This document shows positions 57,330-64,000 of a stretch of DNA of 64,000 bases, in pieces; positions within the stretch are counted from its first letter, which is position 1; each line of letters starts with the position of its first letter. A program made the position numbers and the translations under genes. Source of the DNA: Sarcocystis neurona (taxonomy: Eukaryota > Apicomplexa > Conoidasida > Eucoccidiorida > Sarcocystidae); assembly GCA_000727475.1 (NCBI GenBank), contig KL647336.1, positions 62,001 to 126,000 of the forward strand, given 5' to 3'. The notes beneath the pieces were generated by a model. It did no database searches. It was not told where the DNA came from and was given only the letters and a program-made list of their open reading frames with translations.

Positions 57330-59390
57330 CATATGCACACACGTATGTGTACGCCACCTCCTGTGGATATGCGTAGAACAAGCGTTCTCAAACAAAAACC
57401 TGACGCTTAACGCAGAGGCTGGCATGGTTCAATCTTTCTTACATCGTTCTTGTGCCGTGTCGGCGTTGCGACCTTCGTGTTTGAAGTACAGTGTATATGC
57501 GCCTGCATGAGCAGAGGCCAGGTCACTGCAGCTGATGACGCTCCACAGAAAAAGCCCGTCTTTCTTCCTAATGTAAGCGCTTCTTTGTAGTGGTTTTGAA
57601 AGGGCAACTCCCCCTCCCTTCACGCACGCGGTCCATAGGGGTACAGAGGTATGAGTTCAGACGTTCGATAGTGGAGCTTTCTGAGGCGGTCCTTCCCCGG
57701 TAGCGAGGGTGTCCTCCCGAAGATCCCCGTGTGCTGCTGGAAACAGGGAACCTCTCACGGCTAGAGATCTTTGCATACTTTTTGAAAACAAGAAAAGGAC
57801 GGCTCCGCAGGCAGAATGGCCGAGTGGTCTAAGGCGCTGCGTTTAGGCCGCAGTCCGAAAGGGCGTGGGTTCGAACCCCACTTCTGTCAAACTGCAGAAC
57901 ATATCCGGCATTTCTCAGCATGGGTGTGATTTTCTTCGCCGTCTTTCTTACACTATGCATACGACGTATCCGCTGCTCTATTTCATCCAAATCACCGCTA
58001 GTTCTCCGGTGAGCCCGGTGAATGGTATGACTTGAGACCCGCTTCTTCAGACGGGCGCACGGTTTGCGCGTCAGGCTGATCCGACTGCGAAAGGTAGACA
58101 ATGCCCACGAAAAAGGACCTTCTTTATTCCCATGTTCCTCAACTTCATTTTCGAGACTCTGGGCGAAACCGTCCAACGTCGATTTTTTTCAGTTTGACAA
58201 GAAGTTTTGTCTTGCACTTATATCCATCCATCTGTGAAACCGGTCGTGTCCCGTCACCAAGTTCAACTGTCTTGCTAAATTTTGACTTCATTTGTAGATA
58301 TTTCCTTCTTGCTGGAAATTCAGTGCATGCACAAAGCAGATTTGTTATCATTACGTATTTACTTCGCACACACCAGGTCCTCCTCGGCACTGCTAAAGAG
58401 AAATGCTTGCTCTTACTCTGCTCGTGTGTACCATCACCGTCGAATTTTTCAAGACATCGCAACGTCGAAATTCTGCAGTCTTGCCACAGCCCCAGTTCTC
58501 ATTTTCCATTAGTGACTTCCGCGTACACCTCAGACGTCTCGAACGGCACGTCCATTTGTTACATTTATGTTTCTGTTCTGTGTACAGCTCTCCTCTCTTC
58601 CTTCAAACTTCTTTCTCGCCGCACAGAAAAACTGCTGCAGACCCAGTTTCAGTCGGTGCCTCCCACAGGGCTCTTCCAAACCCGTTGGTCCTGCAGCTCC
58701 TGTATGGACTTCTTGCGATGCTTTTCTTGTTCACTTTCCAGGAACGATGCTTGAAACTGGTGTGTGTCTTCTTTATGACTACGTCGACAGACTTCACTTC
58801 GAACATTTCTCGTATCCCCGGTAATGTACAGTTCCTTTACTGCGTCCCACCAATTTCAAGTGCGGACGACCAGTTCAAACTCTCAACCTGCGATAAGACT
58901 TCCTGCTTCGCGCAGCCCGAGCAAGTTACTGCTCCATCACCAGACCCATAAATGTTTCTTCTAGCAAACACACATTTATTTACTTTCTTGTTTCGGCAGT
59001 CGTCCGTTGTTCTGCTATCTTTCCCTCCGTTGTGCTCTGCTCCATTGATCTTCGATAAGCCTGAGCAGCTTCTTCTTCTTACCTTACCATGCCAAGCACC
59101 TCGTTTTGTCGTCTTTGGTCCCGTGGACGACGAAAAGCGTCATATTCTTTTCTTTCTTTCTGCCTCACGTCAAGGAAATTCCCGACGTCGCTCGAGCAAA
59201 CCACCGGCCAATTTTCGTGTGCTCCTACACAGTCGTCAGGAAGTGACAGCTGTGAGCCATACGACTGCACATCTTCCTCGTTTTTCCTCTCAAAACAGGA
59301 AGACAACTAGATTTCACACTGAGCACTTCCACCTCACAGAGAGTTACGTCTGCGCAGAGATGTGGACATACTCCTAAATCTCGGAAGCTG
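57330..59390. other. Repeat-poor segment around the tRNA
   Basis: Unique sequence with many overlapping open frames on the pyrimidine-rich plus strand and a charged minus frame at 59079-59306 ending near a GTAAGG donor. Apart from the tRNA, no gene could be assigned. Confidence 0.45.
57810..57889 (+). tRNA. tRNA-Leu(UAG)
   Basis: A full cloverleaf is visible. The acceptor stem GGCAGAA pairs with TTCTGTC with one G-U pair. The D arm carries TGGCCGAGTGG (box A), and the anticodon stem CTGCG/CGCAG closes a TTTAGGC loop with anticodon TAG at 57844-57846. There is a long class II variable arm and a T arm GTGGG-TTCGAAC-CCCAC (box B). The discriminator base is A, no CCA is encoded, and there is no intron. 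The anticodon plus long variable arm identify leucine. Confidence 0.96.
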
Positions 59391-60330
59391 TTGCTCTCTC
59401 TCTCTATATATATATATTTACGCAATACCACTTCCTCTCGACAGAAGAGGCCGGCTGCACTATTTGTTTTTTTAGTCCTTTAGTAGATACAAATATAGTA
59501 GCAGAGGTAAAAGTGAGGATACAAGAAAATATTACTTTTTGCGGAGATCCTTGTGTTTATTTGAGCGAACACCTCTCGATCAAACCTTATTCCTCCACGT
59601 GTGTGTATGCAGATAAGGAAACGTACAGCCGTAAAAACTACGTAGGATTGTACACATGCCCGTTTTTCTTCAAATAAAAAAGCGTCCCTTTCTAAGAAAT
59701 TGCCGGCCGTTGGTGTGAAGATGCATCTCTCCCTCCGTCTTCTTTCTTCATTTGTTTCTAACCTGTTGTAAATTCCTCCATCTTAAGTATAATTCGTTTA
59801 CGAAGAAATGCTGTTTCGTCGGTTCTTCGTTTTCAAAAGGTCTTCTATCGGAAGCTTTTGTGTCTTTTCCACTGTGAATATCTACATATCTCTCTCTATA
59901 TATATATTATTGTGTACACCGCTATATAAACATGCAGTACGTACATATATATACACATAATATATATATATATATATGCACCCAAACATACATATACACG
60001 CCACATGTTCATACATATATATACACAGATTCATACCAAATTCTATACACAGATATACACACGCAATATATATATATATGAAATTCTATACGCAGATCTA
60101 CACACATGTAGTACGTATATATATATATATATATATATGCGTTGTAAGAAACCAGGGAGGAAGAAAATAGTGAAGAGAAGCAGAAGAAAGCGTGGAAGAG
60201 AAGAGGTCAGAGAGATATATAGAAAACGGGAGAGAGAAGGGGCCACAGCGATGACGATATGTTGCGATTCGTAGTTTTCCCTCAGACTAACTTGCCAGAA
60301 TTAATATCAGCATATACATGTATATATGTC
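59390..60330. other. Transition into TA microsatellite
   Basis: 59390-59880 is unique and AT-leaning without a feature. 59880-60140 is TATATA and ACATATA repeat. Confidence 0.6.
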
Positions 60331-60819
60331 GATATAATGGTATCCTATTATATAAGTAAGCATATATAGACAAATAAGTGGTTGCTGGGTGAAGTGGCCA
60401 GGATTTTTCACCATAGAGAAAAGGGAAGAGAAAGAAGAGTTCAAGAGCGGTGGATAATATACGTAGCTCTTGACCATATATCCCGGACTCGAACACATAT
60501 ATACATCTATATATCTTTCTATGAGTATGGCTGCCCGTTCAACGCAGCTTGCTGCCCACCTGTCTCTAGCTATATCTCCCTCACTCCATCCACACATTAA
60601 TATATGTCCTTCTCTACATCTACCTACGTGTCTATATTCATCAATCTATATCTCTCTATATCTGTCTCTCTGTCTGCACGCGCCCACTAATACACAATAT
60701 ATAAACAAAAACAAATGTATGTATATATACGTGCGTATATATATGTGGCTGTCTCACCCTACGTATCTCCCCCCTCTTTCTCTCTTATACGTACATATCT
60801 TCATATATATATAGACACA

Positions 60820-61052
60820 CTGACACAGCGTAGATGAAGAAGAAGATGCAAAATGAAGAAGAGACGCAGGTGCCACTTGGTGACCGTGGAAAGGGGAGAT
60901 TATTGACTTGTATAAAGTGGAAGAATGAACGAAGGGGAGAAGACGGGCGAAGAACCTCCTGCGCGGAGTCGCCCAGGCTGCCGCTCTCTTCTCGCATGGT
61001 AGATCGCCAGAAGCTGCTGCCAGGCGATTCTTTCCCGTGGACCTGCTTCGGT
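60820..61052 (-). CDS. Candidate first exon with targeting-like N-terminus
   Basis: From an ATG the minus strand reads MKKVFYRSRSTGKNRLAAAS then RRRFFARLLPFVHSSTLY, basic and Ser-rich without acidic residues, like a mitochondrial or apicoplast presequence. There is no confirmed downstream exon. The purine-rich plus strand gives an alternative frame. Confidence 0.22.
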
Positions 61053-61149
61053 AGAAGACCTTCTTCATATATTTCCCCTTCGTTCTTCGATTTCTGAATA
61101 AAAAGCAAAAGTCTCGACCTCAGAAACTTCTCTATCTAAAGCTGCTGTT

Positions 61150-62250
61150 TAAACTTGTTCCCTCTGTATCGATCGGTCTATCATCTGTGTTTCTCTCTAT
61201 ATCTACGTGTCTCTATATGTCTACATCTACGTGTCTACATCGGCCTGTCTACTTATATTTATCTGTCTCTCAATCGCTCTGTATTCATGTGTCTATTTCT
61301 ATTCATGTGGTTGTATATCTGTATCTATCTACGAATCTCTGAATCTGTATCTGTCTATATCTATCTGTCTATATTTATATACCCACCCATCTATCCATCT
61401 ATCTACCTACACATATATATATATCCATATCTGTTTCTCTATCTCTATCTCTCTAAATATATGTATATATATACGTATGTATCTACCTACATATATATAT
61501 ATATATATTTGTATATATCTATATATGTTTCTCTGTCTCTATCTCTCTCTCTATATATATACGTATGTATCTACCTATACATACATATATCTGTGTATCC
61601 GTATATCTATATATCTATCTATCTGTCTTTCTATCTTGCTTTCTCTCTCTCTCTCACTCTCTCTATCTCTATACATATATGTATATATCTATATATATAT
61701 ATTATCTATGTATATGTCTGTCTGTCTCTCTGTCCCTCTCTCTCTATATATGTATGTTTTTGTGTATATATATATCTTTATATATCTATATAATATCTCT
61801 CTGTCTCTCTATCTCTCTCTCTCTATGTGCACATATATATATGTATATATCTCCCTATACATATGTATATATCTCTATATCTATCTGTCTATCTCTCTAT
61901 CTCTCTCTCTATATATGTATCTGTCTATATATATATATGTATCTGTCTATATATCTGTCTGTGTATCTCTCTGTCTCTCTCTCTATATATGTACGTATCT
62001 ACCTACACACACACATACATATATATATATACCTATATATCTATCTATCTGTCTCTCTCTCTCTCTCTATATGTATGTATATATATGTATACATCTACCT
62101 ACACACATATACATATATATACATGTATCTGTGTATATATGTATCTGTCTATCTATCTCTTTCTCTCTCTCCCTCTCAATATATACATATATATGTATAT
62201 ATGTCCATTTCTACGCGTGTGTTTGGATACACTTGAAGCCATGGATGTAC
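61150..62250. repeat. Long TATC/TCTC/TATA microsatellite
   Basis: About 1.1 kb of TCTATC, TCTCTC and TATATA repeats with no stop codons in one frame, producing a spurious 419-codon Tyr/Ile/Ser frame. 62250-62465 continues as TATGTA repeat. Confidence 0.9.
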
Positions 62251-62467
62251 GTACATTATATATATATGTATGTATTTGTGTGTATATATGTATTTTATAT
62301 ATATGTATATATCTCTGAGTATGTCTGTATACTGTGTCATCCATATAGATGTGTATATTTGTCTGCGAATATATATTTGTGTGTATATGTTTATATACGT
62401 GTGGGTACAGGTGTGTATATGTGTGCATGGCTACACATTCACATATATATATGTATATATATGTAGA

Positions 62468-62700
62468 AGAAAGATTTTTGAACAACTATGCAGTCGAGCG
62501 GGGGAAGTTCTCTCGATTTGTCATTCTTGCTAAAATAGGGGCCGCGCAGGACTCTCGCGCCACCCCCCCCCCCCCCCCACCTGTGTCTCCTTTTCTCTGG
62601 CTTTACGAAAAGAACGGACGTTTTGGTCCTTTCACTGATGTACACGTGGAAGTCTCCAACCCACGGAAAGCAGCCAAAAGTTTGGAACAAATCAAAAATT
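62468..62700 (+). CDS. Candidate exon containing a poly-C run
   Basis: After an ATATGTAG acceptor the frame reads RFLNNYAVERGKFSRFVILA, a Pro run from 16 consecutive C (62563-62578), then LWLYEKNGRFGPFTDVHVEV and NPRKAAKSLEQIK. Both sides of the C run are protein-like in the same frame as assembled. No family was recognised and the donor is unclear. Confidence 0.38.
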
Positions 62701-62739
62701 CCTGTGTGCCTGTAACATACATAATATGCACATACATAC

Positions 62740-63330
62740 ACATATATGTAAAGTTGCATATATATGTGTGTGTGTATAGGAGAGTGCGGGTTTCATCTAT
62801 ATGTATGTGTATTGTATGTGTATGTGAGAGTATTTTGTGCGTTCTGTGTCTCCTGGTGGATGTATTTCCACCGGTTTGTTCGTCGCGTCTCTGTCTCTCT
62901 GTATGTCCCCGTCTCCCCGTCTCTCTTCGTATCCACCCATCGAAAGACGGACCTCCATATCATCTCCACATATATATGCCGTCAAAAAACAACACCGCAC
63001 ATATATGTGTGTAAACCAACACACATCCGCATATGTACGTATACACGTGTATGCGTATCTATACATATATACATTCGTATATGTAGCCCGCACTTTCTCT
63101 ATCTCTCCATACACAACATGTATGTACGAACATATACCCGTTTCTGCAGAACACAGCTGCAATCGTTGGCGCCCCTCCATTCACTTGTCTCTTTCTTCTG
63201 CAGTTCGAATATACGAATACACGTGAATGTGTCAAGAGCCATATGCACAAACACCTCTCTGTGTCTGGGGGTGCGTGCTGGTACGCATTTCTAACACACC
63301 TCCACCTACACGAGTGTGTGTGTGTGTGTA
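62740..63330. other. CA/TA-rich spacer
   Basis: ATATGTGTG, ACACATA and CTCTGTCTC stretches with some unique sequence. No gene seen. Confidence 0.6.
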
Positions 63331-63770
63331 TATTTCTGATGCATTTGTGGATCCGGGAGTTTTGTTCTGACAACAAATTTACTTTCCTCTCCTGCGAGTT
63401 CTTCTGCCTTCCCTTTCTTCTTCTCGAATTCCCCCTTCTTCATCTTCTTGGCGACCCGTCCTCCCTTCTGTCCTTCTTCGTCGCACGCGCTGCTGGTGGC
63501 TTCCCTGCTGCTGCTCTTTGAGCGTTTCTCCTCCTTTTCTTCTTCTTCGCCTCCTTCGAGTGCCTGCCGCATATGAAGAGTCTCGGTCTCCTCCTTCTTT
63601 GACTCTCCCTTCGTCTCCGTGGAAAGCTCTCTGTCTCTCTGTCTCGTCTCCGCGAAGTGTCCCTTCGCGCGCTGCAGCACTTCTCTGGGCAGCACTGCAT
63701 TCCTCCTCGAGGCCGCCTCGTAGAAGTTCAGATGTGGCCCTCCCTGTCTTTTTGTGTAGGACTTCCTTTT
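63330..63770 (-). CDS. Exon of unknown Lys/Glu-rich protein
   Basis: The minus frame reads GGPHLNFYEAASRRNAVLPR, EVLQRAKGHFAETRQRDREL, a Glu/Lys-rich middle, then AKKMKKGEFEKKKGKAEELA and SKFVVRTKLPDPQMHQKY before running into CA/TA repeats. The sequence is varied, charged and convincingly coding. The 5' boundary is near 63770 and a matching basic frame continues at the window edge (63900-64000). Family not recognised. Confidence 0.5.
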
Positions 63771-63899
63771 CCTCTCTTTTGTATTTCTCCTCCTGTCTCT
63801 CTCCGCCTCTCTCTCTGTCTCTGTCTCCGTGTCTCTGTGTCTCCTTTGTTTTTGCTTCCTGCTTTCCGCTCCCAAGCTGCGTGCATGCGCGTGAGTATG

Positions 63900-64000
63900 T
63901 GGAGACATGTTTAACGTTTGCATGTCTTTCCCTCTTCGTTTCTCTCTTCCTGTCCCCCTTTCTTCGAGTTCTGTCTCTGCTTCTTCTCTTTGGAGGGCGT
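63900..64000 (-). CDS. Partial basic frame at the right edge
   Basis: The minus strand reads TPSKEKKQRQNSKKGGQEER then NEEGKTCKR and a stop. It is probably part of an upstream exon of the gene at 63330-63770. Truncated by the window edge. Confidence 0.28.

Noticed and set aside
56280..57330. Possible nuclear copy of mitochondrial DNA
   Set aside because: The hydrophobic frame raised the idea, but no stretch resembled cytochrome b or cytochrome oxidase motifs.
57829..58176. A 115-codon minus frame reading LDEIEQRIRRMHSVRKTAKK
   Set aside because: Attractive, but it runs through the tRNA-Leu gene on the opposite strand and lacks splice evidence.
61207..62466. A 419-codon plus-strand frame rich in Tyr, Ile, Ser and Cys
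   Set aside because: It arises from TATC/TCTC/TATA microsatellite, which lacks stop codons in that frame; there is no varied sequence.

Overview
The window looks like nuclear DNA of a coccidian apicomplexan, most likely Eimeria or a close relative. The basis is abundant CAG/CTG trinucleotide arrays that open long Gln-, Ala-, Ser- or Leu-rich frames, very long TA, ATAC and polypyrimidine microsatellites, GT-AG introns, and alternation of repeat-rich and repeat-poor blocks like that described for Eimeria tenella chromosome 1. There are two assembly gaps (8371-9204 and 50052-50394). No bacterial operons, insertion sequences, rRNA or CRISPR arrays were seen. The genus is inferred from style, not from a diagnostic gene.

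The best-supported protein-coding gene is a ZC3H15/DFRP1 (yeast Tma46) homologue on the minus strand, 38862 down to about 25465. Seven exons (131, 184, 73, 213, 77, 322 and 188+30 nt) can be placed by homology to the family. Every junction has GT-AG ends and all six intron phases match, giving about 405 residues. More than 90 percent of the locus is intron, and most of the CAG-repeat islands from 26 to 31.5 kb lie inside those introns, so the poly-Gln frames there are not protein. The first CCCH zinc finger expected of the family was not found.

Other minus-strand coding candidates are a 2.6 kb exon at 13586-16222 (unknown protein) with a possible next exon at 12924, an exon at 10867-11671 with a possible continuation at 10685, a Q/K/A-rich frame at 5100-6800, exons near 42.4 and 43.6 kb, a basic 3' exon at 53933-54487, and the right edge at 63340-63770. 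On the plus strand there is a low-complexity frame at 47705-50783, broken by a gap in poly-Gln, and candidate exons near 43.3, 53.8, 56.7 and 62.5 kb. A clear tRNA-Leu(UAG) gene sits at 57810-57889.

Layout: 1-16.7 kb is repeat-rich with three or four genes. 16.7-24 kb is repeat-poor with no recognisable gene. 24-40 kb is the ZC3H15 locus and its flanks. 40-54 kb is mixed microsatellites, candidate exons and the 47.7-50.8 kb low-complexity gene. 54-59.5 kb is a second repeat-poor block with the tRNA. 59.9-64 kb returns to microsatellites. A 14-bp palindrome, GGTGTACGTACACC, and close variants recur upstream of, within and downstream of ZC3H15. This is the most interesting non-coding signal here.
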